A stretch of DNA of 64,000 bases from Aestuariibaculum marinum (GCF_014596975.1 NZ_JACVXD010000001.1:492928-556927), one strand, 5' to 3'. Numbered from the stretch's first letter, positions 8,764-17,031 are shown. Notes: generated by a model from the sequence alone, not told the origin. Program-made: numbers and translations.

Positions 8764-9060
8764 TTAAAAATCCTCATACAAACGCAATCTATTATGTAAA
8801 CTTATTATTTCCTTTCTCAGACTGCTCACTTGATCTAACAAGTTTGAAATAGCGTCTATACCTTCCATATTAATTTCAAGATCGTAATGTAATCTTGCCA
8901 TTTTTTCAACTTTTTTTAATTGCGTTTTATGAATAAAAACTTCATTAGCATCTGCCCTAAGTTCTATTAATTCAAATTCCTGTAACCTGTTTATAAAATC
9001 CTCTGGAATTTTATAGTACTTGCAAATAAGTTGTACTGATATTAAATCTGTTGTTTCCAT
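8764..9060 (-). CDS. cbpM: CbpM-like chaperone modulator
   Basis: 98-residue MerR-like winged-helix fold plus a C-terminal coiled coil (LLDQVSSLRKEIISLHNRLRLYEDF). This matches CbpM, which binds and inhibits the J-domain of CbpA. Like CbpM, it opens with a short helix-turn segment (VQLICKYYKIPEDFINRLQEF). Its ATG overlaps the cbpA stop by one base (TAATG), so the pair is translationally coupled, as in other bacteria. Confidence 0.85.
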   Translation of the reverse strand: METTDLISVQLICKYYKIPEDFINRLQEFELIELRADANEVFIHKTQLKKVEKMARLHYDLEINMEGIDAISNLLDQVSSLRKEIISLHNRLRLYEDF

Positions 9061-9947
9061 TAGGCTCTTAAGGTTTGTAATTGTTGAATTAATACTTTTT
9101 CTTTTTCTGAGAGTTTAGTCGGTAATTTTATGTTATAAGTAATAATTAAATCACCAAACTGGCCTTCTTTTTTATATTTAGGAAAGCCTTTTCCTTTCAG
9201 TTTAACTTTTGTCCCATTTTGTGTTTCCGGTTTAACACTAAGTTTAACTTTTCCATTAAAGGTGTCAACTGTAATGTCTCCACCTAGCAGGGCTTTATAT
9301 ATGTCTAAATCAACTGTAACGTAAAGATCACTTTTATCCCGTTTAAACTTAGAATGGTTTTCTATGGAAAATTGAATATATAAATCGCCATTAGGACCAC
9401 CGTTAATACCTTTACCGCCATGGCCTTTAATTTTAATAACCTGACCATTTTCAACACCTGCAGGGATAGTAATTCTAATGTTTTTATCGTTTACAGTTAA
9501 GGTTCGTTTATGGGTGGCAAAAACATCTTTTAAATCCAGTTGAAGGGTAGCGTTAAAATCTTGCCCTCTAAACCTAACTTGTCGTCCGCCAGCGCCTCTA
9601 CTCGATCCACCAAACATATGTTCAAAAAATTCTGAAAAACCTTCCTCCGAATACCGACCTCCATCACTTTGATGCTGACGATGATACTGTTCCTGTTGTC
9701 TTGCTTTTTCGTATTCTTCCGCATGTTGCCAGTGCTCTCCATATTGATCGTATTTTTTACGATTTTCGGGATCACTTAATACCTCATTGGCTTCGTTAAT
9801 GTCCTTGAATTTTTTCTCCGCCTCTGCATTATCAGGATTTAAATCTGGATGATATTTTCTTGCCAGCTTCCTGTAGGCTTTTTTTATATCATTTTCAGAA
9901 GCTGTTTTAGGAATTCCTAGTACCTTATAATAATCAATAAATGCCAT
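9060..9947 (-). CDS. cbpA: CbpA-type DnaJ co-chaperone
   Basis: 295-residue class B J-protein. It has an N-terminal J-domain with HPD at residues 33-35, a Gly/Gln/His-rich linker (about 75-120), then two DnaJ C-terminal beta domains ending in [15 protein letters not shown]. There is no Cys-rich zinc finger, which separates it from DnaJ. It stimulates Hsp70 (DnaK) under stress. It is the first gene of the operon cbpA-cbpM-mscS'-CDP-alcohol transferase-phosphoesterase and is preceded by a perfect TGATATATATCA promoter. Confidence 0.92.
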   Translation of the reverse strand: MAFIDYYKVLGIPKTASENDIKKAYRKLARKYHPDLNPDNAEAEKKFKDINEANEVLSDPENRKKYDQYGEHWQHAEEYEKARQQEQYHRQHQSDGGRYSEEGFSEFFEHMFGGSSRGAGGRQVRFRGQDFNATLQLDLKDVFATHKRTLTVNDKNIRITIPAGVENGQVIKIKGHGGKGINGGPNGDLYIQFSIENHSKFKRDKSDLYVTVDLDIYKALLGGDITVDTFNGKVKLSVKPETQNGTKVKLKGKGFPKYKKEGQFGDLIITYNIKLPTKLSEKEKVLIQQLQTLRA

Positions 9948-9968
9948 TATTTTCTAATTAAAGTGTAT

Positions 9969-10011
9969 CTAAATTAAAGTGTTTACCGTGATAATAAAAT
10001 GATATATATCA
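9969..10011 (-). promoter_or_regulatory. Crp/FNR-like operator plus -7 box, cbpA operon
   Basis: TGATATATATCA (10000-10011, self-complementary) is followed on the minus strand after exactly 23 bp by TAATTTAG (9969-9976). The cbpA start is at 9947. Confidence 0.78.
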
Positions 10012-10053
10012 TGGTGTAACCTGTCGGCCCACCACAACTAGACAGATCAAAGT

Positions 10054-10461
10054 CTATTTTTTCAACTCAATATCCAACTTAGCCAGTATTATTAATTCAG
10101 ACTTGTTAATTCCAGAAAATGCATCTGCTATGGCATGTGCTGTTTTTAGAATTAGAGATCGTCCTTCAGATGTAAATAAATGTAGTTGCTCGTTTTTATA
10201 TGCTACAAAATCATCGAAACAAGCATCAACACCTAGTGTGTTTTGAGTATTTAGCCAATCGAATACAATCTCAATTTCAAAAGCAGCATCTGTACCAAAA
10301 TCATCTACAATTGGGTCCATATCTAACCACTGGCTTTTAACCAGTTGTTTCAGCTTGTCAAACTCTGCTTTTCGAACCTGATTATCTGATGCGGCAATAG
10401 CATAAAATAATTTGCCTAGATTTTGATAAAAGGTATGTGTAAGTTTCTTTTTAGTTTCCAT
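10054..10461 (-). CDS. TerB-like small protein
   Basis: 135-residue all-helical soluble protein resembling the TerB (tellurite resistance/DjlA-N) fold: a first helix FYQNLGKLFYAIAASDNQV with acidic residues, a middle KLKQLV segment, and the closing ILKTAHAIADAFSGINKSELIILAKL split over two helices. It has no signal peptide. Its own promoter carries the shared operator, placed between it and the divergent histidine kinase gene. TerB domains often accompany stress and chaperone systems, and DjlA fuses one to a J-domain. Here a J-protein gene lies directly downstream. The precise role is unknown. Confidence 0.65.
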   Translation of the reverse strand: METKKKLTHTFYQNLGKLFYAIAASDNQVRKAEFDKLKQLVKSQWLDMDPIVDDFGTDAAFEIEIVFDWLNTQNTLGVDACFDDFVAYKNEQLHLFTSEGRSLILKTAHAIADAFSGINKSELIILAKLDIELKK

Positions 10462-10482
10462 GACGACTCGTTTTTATAATAC

Positions 10483-10525
10483 TAAAAATACAGGTATATG
10501 ATATTTTTTGTAATGATATTCATCA
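10483..10525 (-). promoter_or_regulatory. Crp/FNR-like operator plus -7 box, terB-like gene
   Basis: On the minus strand TGATGAATATCA (10514-10525) is followed after exactly 23 bp by TATTTTTA (10483-10490). The gene starts at 10461. The same operator faces the kinase gene at 10593, but no -7 box lies at the 23-bp spacing on that side. Confidence 0.7.
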
Positions 10526-10592
10526 GTTATATTAAGACTAAGCGGTGATTTTTTCGTATTTTTAAATGACCATTCCTAACTTCTGATCATTT

Positions 10593-12473
10593 ATGTTTCA
10601 TCAAGACCAAGAAATATTTAACATCCTTTTAGAAACGGTATCCGAGGGTGTTGTGATTGTCGATAGTGAGCAAATTTTAAGAGAAGTTAACGCCGCCTCT
10701 GAAACCATTTTTGGGTATACAAAAGATGAACTGATTGGGAAACCTCTCAATATACTTATTCCTTCAAATTATCATCATAACCACCATAACTATTTTAGAA
10801 AATTTATAGCAGATGGTAAACGTCGAAAAATGACAGAGGCTGCTGATATTTATGGGATAAAAAAAGACGGTACCATCTTTCCCATCGATATTGAATTAAA
10901 CCCATTTACAAGTTATAACAAAAGCTTTGTCATTGCTTTAATTAATGATATTTCTAAAAAAAAGGAAGTTGAAAAAAACCTGATGCTTCGCACACAAGCG
11001 TTGGAGTCTGCAAAAAGTGGAATTTTCATTACTGACGCTTTAAAACCTGATAACCCGATAATTTATTTTAATTCCAGTTTTCAGCAATTAACAGGCTATC
11101 TTGATGAAGAAATTCTAAATCATAATTTTAAATTTCTTTTAGGAGCAGACACTAAACAGGAACCCATAAACCAATTAAACGAAGCCTTGCAAAAAGGAGA
11201 AAGTTGTCAAACCACCATACGCAACTATAGAAAAGATGGTTCTATGTTCTGGAATGACCTTTATATCTTCCCTATAACCAATTCAAGAGGTGTTGTCTCT
11301 AATTTTATTGGGATACAAAACGATGTTACAACAAAAAAAATAGCAGAAGAAGAACGCCTGCATCTCGCCACTATTTTCGATGAATCATTAAACGAAATTT
11401 ATGTTTTCGATGCTCAAACTTTAAAATTTGTAAATGCAAATTATGGCGCTCAAAAGAATATTGGTTACACCATTGAGGAACTAAAAATAATGACCCCTTT
11501 AGATATTACCTCGGGTGATACTAAAGCCAACTTTAGAACAACCATACAATCCTTAATACAAAATGATTTAGAAAAAATAGAATTTGAAAGTGTACATAAA
11601 CGAAAAGATGGTAGCGAATACCCAATTGAGGTGCATCTGCAGTCTTCACGGTTAAACGAAAACGAGGTATTTGTAGCTATTATTCTGGACATTACCGAAC
11701 GTAAAAATTATACCACCAATCTAGAAAACCAGGTAGAAGAGCGTACCAAACAGTTAGAAAAAGCACTGAATAAAGAAAAAGAACTCAACGAACTAAAAAC
11801 AAGCTTTTTATCATTAGTATCACATGAGTTTAAAACTCCATTAAGTGCCATTTTAACCTCCTGTGAATTATTAAACAAATATCAACTAGAAGAACACCAA
11901 GACAAACGCACCAAACATATAAAAACGGTTGTCGATAAAGTTCACTTTTTAAATAACATTCTTAATGACTTTCTATCGGTTGAAAAACTTGAAACGGGTA
12001 AAGTAAACTATCGCTTCAGTCAGTTTAAACTCAGCAAGATTATTAACGAAGCGGTATACGATGCCAATATGCATTTAAAAGAAGGACAGCAAATAAGCTA
12101 TCCAGAAAATATAGATGATTTATCATTATACCAAGATGAAAAAATTATTCAGCTCATACTATCCAACTTACTTTACAATGCCATAAAGTATTCTCCAGAA
12201 GGCACCAATATTCAACTCATTGTAAAACAAAATAACGAGACCACTGTGCTTAAGATAATGGATCAGGGTATTGGAATCCCAGAAAAAGACCAAAAACACA
12301 TTTTTGAACGTTATTTTAGAGCTGAAAATGTCCTTAACACCCAAGGCACCGGTATTGGTTTAAACATCGTTAAAAATCACCTAGAAAACTTAGGAGGTTC
12401 CATTTGTTTTGAAACTAAAGAACATATCGGCTCAACATTTATCATTACTTTTCCAAATACAGCTACACTATGA
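10593..12473 (+). CDS. Triple-PAS sensor histidine kinase
   Basis: 626-residue cytoplasmic kinase with no membrane segment. PAS1 (about 8-122) is FixL-like; the run from GYTKDELIG to KKDGTIFPIDI aligns with the FixL heme PAS, and H64 falls at the proximal heme His, while the distal Arg position is Ala. PAS2 (about 135-250) is LOV-like. It keeps N211 (NYRKDG), N221 (FWN) and Q242 (IQNDVT), which in LOV domains contact flavin, but the photoreactive Cys is Phe179 (NFKFLLG). PAS3 spans about 258-372. A coiled coil, HisKA (H411 in SHEFKTPLSA) and HATPase (NLLYNAIKYSPEG, DQGIGIP, GTGIGLNIV) follow. It overlaps the next gene by 4 bp (ATGA). Heme or flavin binding is inference. Confidence 0.9.
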   Translation: MFHQDQEIFNILLETVSEGVVIVDSEQILREVNAASETIFGYTKDELIGKPLNILIPSNYHHNHHNYFRKFIADGKRRKMTEAADIYGIKKDGTIFPIDIELNPFTSYNKSFVIALINDISKKKEVEKNLMLRTQALESAKSGIFITDALKPDNPIIYFNSSFQQLTGYLDEEILNHNFKFLLGADTKQEPINQLNEALQKGESCQTTIRNYRKDGSMFWNDLYIFPITNSRGVVSNFIGIQNDVTTKKIAEEERLHLATIFDESLNEIYVFDAQTLKFVNANYGAQKNIGYTIEELKIMTPLDITSGDTKANFRTTIQSLIQNDLEKIEFESVHKRKDGSEYPIEVHLQSSRLNENEVFVAIILDITERKNYTTNLENQVEERTKQLEKALNKEKELNELKTSFLSLVSHEFKTPLSAILTSCELLNKYQLEEHQDKRTKHIKTVVDKVHFLNNILNDFLSVEKLETGKVNYRFSQFKLSKIINEAVYDANMHLKEGQQISYPENIDDLSLYQDEKIIQLILSNLLYNAIKYSPEGTNIQLIVKQNNETTVLKIMDQGIGIPEKDQKHIFERYFRAENVLNTQGTGIGLNIVKNHLENLGGSICFETKEHIGSTFIITFPNTATL

Positions 12474-13528
12474 AAACCATATTATTAATAGAAGACGATA
12501 CTGTTTTAAGAGAAAATACAGCCGAACTTTTAGAATTATCTAATTATAAGGTTTTAACGGCTTCTAATGGTAAATTAGGTATTGAACTGGCTAGAAAACA
12601 TATTCCGAACATTATTATTTGCGATATAATGATGCCGGTTATGGACGGTTACGAAACTTTACAAATGTTATCTAAAAAAGAGGGCACAAAACACATTCCA
12701 TTTATATTTTTATCTGCAAAAACGGAGCGTCAGGATATTAGAAAAGGTATGAATCTGGGTGCTGACGATTATATTACAAAACCATTTACGGAAGACGATA
12801 TTGTAAGTGCCATTGAGAGTCGATTAGCGAAAGTGTCCATTTTAGAAGATTTAAAACAACAGAATCAAAAAATTGAAATACACCCTCCCGAAGAAAACGA
12901 AATAAAATCATTGAATGATTTAAAGAATTTCTTCGACGATTATGGTAAAGAATTCAAATACAGCGAAGAAGACATCATTTATTATGAAGGCGACCACTCC
13001 AATTATATTTACCTTATCAGCTATGGTACTGTAAAATGTTTCAGAATCGATGAAAAAGGCAAAGAGCTAGTAACTGCGCTGTACAAAGAAGACGATTTGT
13101 TTGGGTACACCTCCCTTAAAACCAATGCGCCACACAAGGAAACAGCCTCGGCAATTTCAGATACAAAATTACTCGGCATTTCACTTTTAGATTTCAAAGA
13201 ACTTCTTGACAAGAATCAAAAAATAGCCTTGGCTCTTATAGAGCTATTAACCGACGATCTCTCTTCAGCAAAAGGTTTACTGCTTCAAATGGCCTATGGT
13301 ACAGTTAATAAAAAAACCGCCTCAACCATTTTAAAGTTTGCTGAAAAAATAAATCGCCGACCTGAAGACCCTATAAAAATATCTAGAAACGACTTAGCCA
13401 GTGTAGCGGGTATTGCCACCGAAACTTTAATTCGAGCTTTAACAGAATTTAAAAAATCAGGAATAATAACAGCTGAAGGCAGAAACATTACAATACTAGA
13501 TATCAACAAACTAAAAAGCATTACCTAA
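12470..13528 (+). CDS. REC-cNMP-HTH_Crp fusion transcription factor
   Basis: 352 residues: a receiver (1-120; phospho-acceptor D52 in ICDIMMP, K104 in ITKPF), a cupin-like cNMP domain (about 155-255) and a Crp-type winged helix (about 275-345). The phosphate cassette reads FGYTSLKTNAPHKETASA and lacks the Glu and Arg needed for cyclic nucleotides. There is no FNR-type Cys cluster, so input probably comes by phosphorylation from the overlapping kinase. The recognition helix has E318 and R322 at the FNR/CRP Glu and Arg positions, but I321 where FNR has Ser. It is the best candidate to bind the TGAT-N4-ATCA sites found across the window. Confidence 0.9.
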   Translation: MKTILLIEDDTVLRENTAELLELSNYKVLTASNGKLGIELARKHIPNIIICDIMMPVMDGYETLQMLSKKEGTKHIPFIFLSAKTERQDIRKGMNLGADDYITKPFTEDDIVSAIESRLAKVSILEDLKQQNQKIEIHPPEENEIKSLNDLKNFFDDYGKEFKYSEEDIIYYEGDHSNYIYLISYGTVKCFRIDEKGKELVTALYKEDDLFGYTSLKTNAPHKETASAISDTKLLGISLLDFKELLDKNQKIALALIELLTDDLSSAKGLLLQMAYGTVNKKTASTILKFAEKINRRPEDPIKISRNDLASVAGIATETLIRALTEFKKSGIITAEGRNITILDINKLKSIT

Positions 13529-13551
13529 AAATTTCATACACTTCGTTAAAA

Positions 13552-13594
13552 TGATGAATATCATTTTACCAATAACATCTTCATTGTAATTTAG
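13552..13594 (+). promoter_or_regulatory. Crp/FNR-like operator plus -7 box, first usp operon
   Basis: TGATGAATATCA (13552-13563) is followed after exactly 23 bp by TAATTTAG (13587-13594). The start codon is at 13616. It lies just downstream of the regulator gene's stop codon. Confidence 0.78.
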
Positions 13595-13615
13595 ACATAC
13601 TAAGACGTTTGTACA

Positions 13616-14464
13616 ATGAAGAATATACTGCTACCAACGGATTTTTCTGAAAACTCATGGAATGCTATAAAATATGCGGTTAAGTTTTTTGAAGATGATA
13701 AGTGTCATTTTTATCTACTGCACGTTAATCGCGTTAGCGACAATTACATGAATGGGTCTCCTTATATCGTTTCCGATGAAGTTTTGGAAGATGTTTACAT
13801 TAAGCCAAGCAAACACCAATTGCGTAGCTTTTTAAAACGTATCGCAACCGAACTCACTCCTAATATCAATCATAAATTCCATACCCTTTTTGAATATAAT
13901 TTTTTTATAGACTCTATTAGAAAACATGTTGAAGAAAAACACATAGACCTTATAGTTATGGGTACCAAAGGCTCTGATGGTTTAAGAAAAATTATAATGG
14001 GAAGTAATACCGGAGATGTTATAAAAAAAGTAAAATGTAATACACTAACAGTTCCTGAAAAAGCGACCTTAACCAATATTAAAGAAATTGCCTTTCCTTC
14101 TGATTTTTCTCTGACCTATAATTTTCAAATCCTTCAACCTCTACTAGATATTTTAGAACACAACAAAGCATCATTGCGTGTATTACACATAAGCAAAAAC
14201 AAAACCAGTTTAAATTCTGAACAGCTGAAGAACCGCGAATTATTACAAGATTATTTTAGCAATATTGAATCTAGTTTTCATTATCTAACCAACAGAAAAT
14301 TAGAAGATGCCGTACAATGCTTTATAGATAGCAGAGATATTAATATGATTTGTATGGTTGCCAAAAATCTAAACTATTTTCAGCAAATCTTATTTCATTC
14401 TCAAATTGAAGAATTAAGCTATCATTTAAAAATACCCTTTTTAGTATTACACGAAACACCGTAA
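13616..14464 (+). CDS. Tandem UspA universal stress protein 1
   Basis: 282 residues: two UspA domains. The first (1-147) keeps the ATP-binding pattern G-x2-G-x9-G-S (MGTKGSDGLRKIIMGSNT), so it is probably nucleotide-binding; the second (about 155-280) is degenerate and lacks the glycine loop. It opens with ILLPTDFSENSWNAIKYA, shared closely with the protein at 16169. Tandem Usp proteins are typical of hypoxia and stationary-phase regulons. It has its own operator-driven promoter and is followed 4 bp later by a small membrane-protein gene. Confidence 0.9.
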   Translation: MKNILLPTDFSENSWNAIKYAVKFFEDDKCHFYLLHVNRVSDNYMNGSPYIVSDEVLEDVYIKPSKHQLRSFLKRIATELTPNINHKFHTLFEYNFFIDSIRKHVEEKHIDLIVMGTKGSDGLRKIIMGSNTGDVIKKVKCNTLTVPEKATLTNIKEIAFPSDFSLTYNFQILQPLLDILEHNKASLRVLHISKNKTSLNSEQLKNRELLQDYFSNIESSFHYLTNRKLEDAVQCFIDSRDINMICMVAKNLNYFQQILFHSQIEELSYHLKIPFLVLHETP

Positions 14465-14468
14465 CCTT

Positions 14469-14855
14469 ATGGAAACTTCAATTTTATTAGCAAAATTCTG
14501 GGGATGGTATCTTATCATCTTTTTCCTTATATTAAGTTTCAATCCCAAACGGATTAAACAAATTTTCTCTGATCTTAAAGATGAAAAATTTCTTACTATT
14601 TCGTCGTTTATGGCAATTCTCGTCGGGCTGACAAACACCCTATTTCATAATATTTGGGAACCGGAATGGACATTAATCATTACGCTTATCGGGTGGTTTT
14701 CTATTTTTATCGGGTTGTCTCTTTTCATATTTCCAAAACAAACCGTTTCAGCCTTAGAGCTTATAAATATTAAGCTTGTTCAACTAATTTACACGCTGCT
14801 CTTCTTAATCGGGTTGTTTCTTTTAAATATGGCTTACAATATTGTCCCGGTATAA
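14469..14855 (+). CDS. Small four-helix membrane protein, unknown
   Basis: 128 residues with four predicted membrane helices (about 9-26, 46-62, 69-88 and 102-125) and one charged cytoplasmic loop (NPKRIKQIFSDLKDEK). It has no recognisable catalytic motif. It is co-transcribed with the upstream usp gene (4-bp gap), so it is probably under the same operator. Only 10 bp separate its stop from another copy of that operator. I do not recognise the family. Confidence 0.7.
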   Translation: METSILLAKFWGWYLIIFFLILSFNPKRIKQIFSDLKDEKFLTISSFMAILVGLTNTLFHNIWEPEWTLIITLIGWFSIFIGLSLFIFPKQTVSALELINIKLVQLIYTLLFLIGLFLLNMAYNIVPV

Positions 14856-14865
14856 TAAACCAAAC

Positions 14866-14908
14866 TGATATATATCATTTTAAAACAAGAAAAGTTAAAA
14901 TATATTCG
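14866..14908 (+). promoter_or_regulatory. Crp/FNR-like operator plus -7 box with no ORF behind it
   Basis: TGATATATATCA (14866-14877), identical to the cbpA operator, is followed after exactly 23 bp by TATATTCG (14901-14908, one change from TAnnTTTG). No coding frame begins downstream before a terminator at 15032-15067. Confidence 0.65.
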
Positions 14909-14912
14909 ATAC

Positions 14913-15067
14913 CAATTAACGATCATTTACTTAATGACAAACTAAACTAACAAACCGTTTAATGCTATTCAAGTTATAAAATCTAAAAACATATTGTTGA
15001 AAGCCGAATCAAGGCTTAGCATTAAACTATTAAAAGAAACAGGGCGTTTTAACATCCTGTTTCTTTT
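14913..15067 (+). ncRNA. Candidate operator-controlled small RNA, about 155 nt
   Basis: The stretch 14856-15224 holds no ORF of useful size; the few ATGs are followed by near-immediate stops. It does hold a promoter of the shared type at 14866-14908, with a predicted start near 14913. A small internal stem lies at 15001-15017 (AAGCC..GGCTT). A strong terminator follows: a 12-bp perfect stem, 15032-15043 with 15056-15067, ending in TTTT. This makes a transcription unit of about 155 nt. No Rfam-type family is recognised. It could instead be a leader of the usp gene at 15225, but a second terminator and a separate promoter lie in between. Confidence 0.45.
15032..15067 (+). terminator. Intrinsic terminator of the candidate sRNA
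   Basis: Perfect 12-bp stem AAAAGAAACAGG/CCTGTTTCTTTT with a 12-nt loop and a U-rich end. Confidence 0.75.
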
Positions 15068-15116
15068 AACTTCAAATAGGCTATTAATCAGTTCGCTTAC
15101 TTGTAAATTTGCGATG

Positions 15117-15156
15117 AAAAAAGGGAATGTTTTTTTTAAACGCATTCCCTTTTTTT
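15117..15156 (+). terminator. Second intrinsic terminator
   Basis: A 13-bp stem (15117-15129 with 15143-15155) ends in a run of T. It lies between the candidate sRNA and the next usp promoter and would block read-through in either direction. Confidence 0.7.
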
Positions 15157-15167
15157 ATAGAATCATC

Positions 15168-15210
15168 TGATAAATATCATTGTATCAAAACCTTACTTAA
15201 AGTATCTTTA
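15168..15210 (+). promoter_or_regulatory. Crp/FNR-like operator plus -7 box, second usp operon
   Basis: TGATAAATATCA (15168-15179) is followed after exactly 23 bp by TATCTTTA (15203-15210). The start codon is at 15225. The 12-mer is identical to the nirK site. Confidence 0.78.
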
Positions 15211-15224
15211 ATTTAAATACTAAA

Positions 15225-16076
15225 GTGATGAGAAAGATATTAGTTCCAACCGATTTTTCAGAAAATGCATTTAATGCTATAAAATTTGCAATCGACTTGT
15301 TTAAATATGAGATTAGTGAATTTTATATTATGCATGCTTACCTCGATGAAATTTACAATCATGAAGATCTTGTTGAAGAAAGCGATTTAGAAAAAGTTTC
15401 TGAAACGGTAAGCAACACCTCTAAAACATCCTTAAAAAACACTTTAGAGGCTATAAAAGCAATTTCTCCGAACCCAAAACATACTTATAATATCATTTCA
15501 GCTAAAAATTTACTTATTGACGAAATGGACACCATAGCTGATAATAAAAACATTGATATCATTATTATGGGAACTAAAGGCAAAACCAATGATAAAAAAA
15601 TAACTTTCGGAAGTCACACCTTGCAGGTTATAAAATATGTGCAATGCCCGGTTATGGCGATTCCCGAAAACTATAAATACACACAACCTAAACACATATT
15701 ATTCCCTACCAACTACTTAATACCATATAAAAGAAGAGAATTAAAATTATTCTGTGAAATGGCCTCAACCTATCGCGCTATAGTAGATGTATTATATATT
15801 TCTACAAGTGATAAGCTATCCTTAAGACAAAAAGACAATCAGAAATTTATAAAAGAAGAATTACATAAAAACACATTGAACTTTAAACTGGTAAATAGTA
15901 AACACATCATTAATTCTATATATCAATACATAAAAGAAAATAACATAGATATGTTAGTAATGGTAAACACAAGACACTCGTTTTTGGAAGATATGATATA
16001 TCAGTCAACCATAGATGAATTCGGTTTAAACCTGGACATTCCATTTTTAGCATTGCAAAATATTAAACGCTATTAA
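15225..16076 (+). CDS. Tandem UspA universal stress protein 2
   Basis: 283 residues, two UspA domains. The first retains IIMGTKGKTNDKKITFGSHT, with the glycine and GS positions of the ATP loop; the second is degenerate. The start chosen (MRKILVPTDFSENAF) is the second Met of a double-Met start. It is the first gene of a likely two-gene usp operon; the next usp begins 92 bp later with no recognisable operator of its own. Confidence 0.9.
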   Translation: MMRKILVPTDFSENAFNAIKFAIDLFKYEISEFYIMHAYLDEIYNHEDLVEESDLEKVSETVSNTSKTSLKNTLEAIKAISPNPKHTYNIISAKNLLIDEMDTIADNKNIDIIIMGTKGKTNDKKITFGSHTLQVIKYVQCPVMAIPENYKYTQPKHILFPTNYLIPYKRRELKLFCEMASTYRAIVDVLYISTSDKLSLRQKDNQKFIKEELHKNTLNFKLVNSKHIINSIYQYIKENNIDMLVMVNTRHSFLEDMIYQSTIDEFGLNLDIPFLALQNIKRY

Positions 16077-16168
16077 ATGCAAATGAAATCATCTATTATA
16101 AAAACATTCTGAATATCTATACGAAGAAGACCTGACAAGCAATAACTAAACAAAATAATACCAAAGTC

Positions 16169-17011
16169 ATGAAAACAATACTTCTTCCCACCGATTTTTC
16201 CGAGAATTCCTGGAATGCTATAAAGTACGCCTTGAAACTTTTTGAAGACGAAACCTGCACCTTCTATTTACTAAATATATACACTCCTGCCATTTATCAT
16301 GTGGAGTATGTTTTGGTACAACCAGCCCAATTTGGTATGTATGATGCTGTTAGAGACAATTCAGTTAAAGGTCTTGAGCATTTTAAAGAACGTATAAAAA
16401 AAGAGTTTAAAAACCCAAAACACACTATCGAAATTATTGCTGCTTTTAATACCCTAATTTCTGAAATTAATGACATTATAAGTGAAAAGCATATAGATTA
16501 TGTTATTATGGGGACAAAAGGAGCTACAGGGGCTGAAGGTATTTTATTTGGTTCTAACACTGTGCATGTCTTAAAACATGTAAAATGTCCGGTTCTTGCT
16601 GTACCAAGTGGATTTGAATTTGAAGAGCTTCATGAAGTACTATTCCCTACAGATTATGGTGTAAAATTTAAAGATCGACATTTTATACCCATTTTCGACC
16701 TAATTTCACTTGAACATACCCGAGTTAACGTTCTTCATGTTTTAGACGGATATGGCCTTGCAGACTATCAAAAAGCAAACAAAGAAACCTTAAAAACCTA
16801 TTTTAAAAATGCCACCTACTTAATTCATGAAGTAGATAAGCAAACTGTTGAAGAAGGTATCTCTAATTTTCAGTTAACAACAAGAATAAATTTATTGGTA
16901 ATGATAAACAACAAACACTCGTTTTTCACTAATCTATTTTTTAAATCAACGATTAATCAGATTGGTTTCCACTTAAACGTTCCTTTTTTGGTCATACCTG
17001 CTAAATCGTGA
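16169..17011 (+). CDS. Tandem UspA universal stress protein 3
   Basis: 280 residues, two UspA domains. The first carries VIMGTKGATGAEGILFGSNT. It is clearly more similar to Usp1 (13616) than to Usp2 at the N-terminus (DFSENSWNAIKYALKLFEDE), so the three genes are paralogous copies. No TGAT-N4-ATCA site precedes it; it is probably transcribed from the Usp2 promoter. It ends at a long perfect hairpin. Confidence 0.9.
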   Translation: MKTILLPTDFSENSWNAIKYALKLFEDETCTFYLLNIYTPAIYHVEYVLVQPAQFGMYDAVRDNSVKGLEHFKERIKKEFKNPKHTIEIIAAFNTLISEINDIISEKHIDYVIMGTKGATGAEGILFGSNTVHVLKHVKCPVLAVPSGFEFEELHEVLFPTDYGVKFKDRHFIPIFDLISLEHTRVNVLHVLDGYGLADYQKANKETLKTYFKNATYLIHEVDKQTVEEGISNFQLTTRINLLVMINNKHSFFTNLFFKSTINQIGFHLNVPFLVIPAKS

Positions 17012-17031
17012 TTTAATTTATTTAAATCACG

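Noticed and set aside
10526-10592. The operator at 10514 as class II promoter of the kinase-regulator operon
   Set aside because: On the plus strand the 23-bp position reads TTTTTTCG; a TATTTTTA box is present only at a 31-bp gap, so activation by the same mechanism is not supported.
12920-13260. A cyclic-AMP-sensing function for the REC-Crp protein
   Set aside because: The phosphate-binding cassette lacks the conserved Glu and Arg.
16077-16168. An operator in front of usp3
   Set aside because: The sequence has no TGAT-N4-ATCA; read-through from usp2 is the simpler reading.
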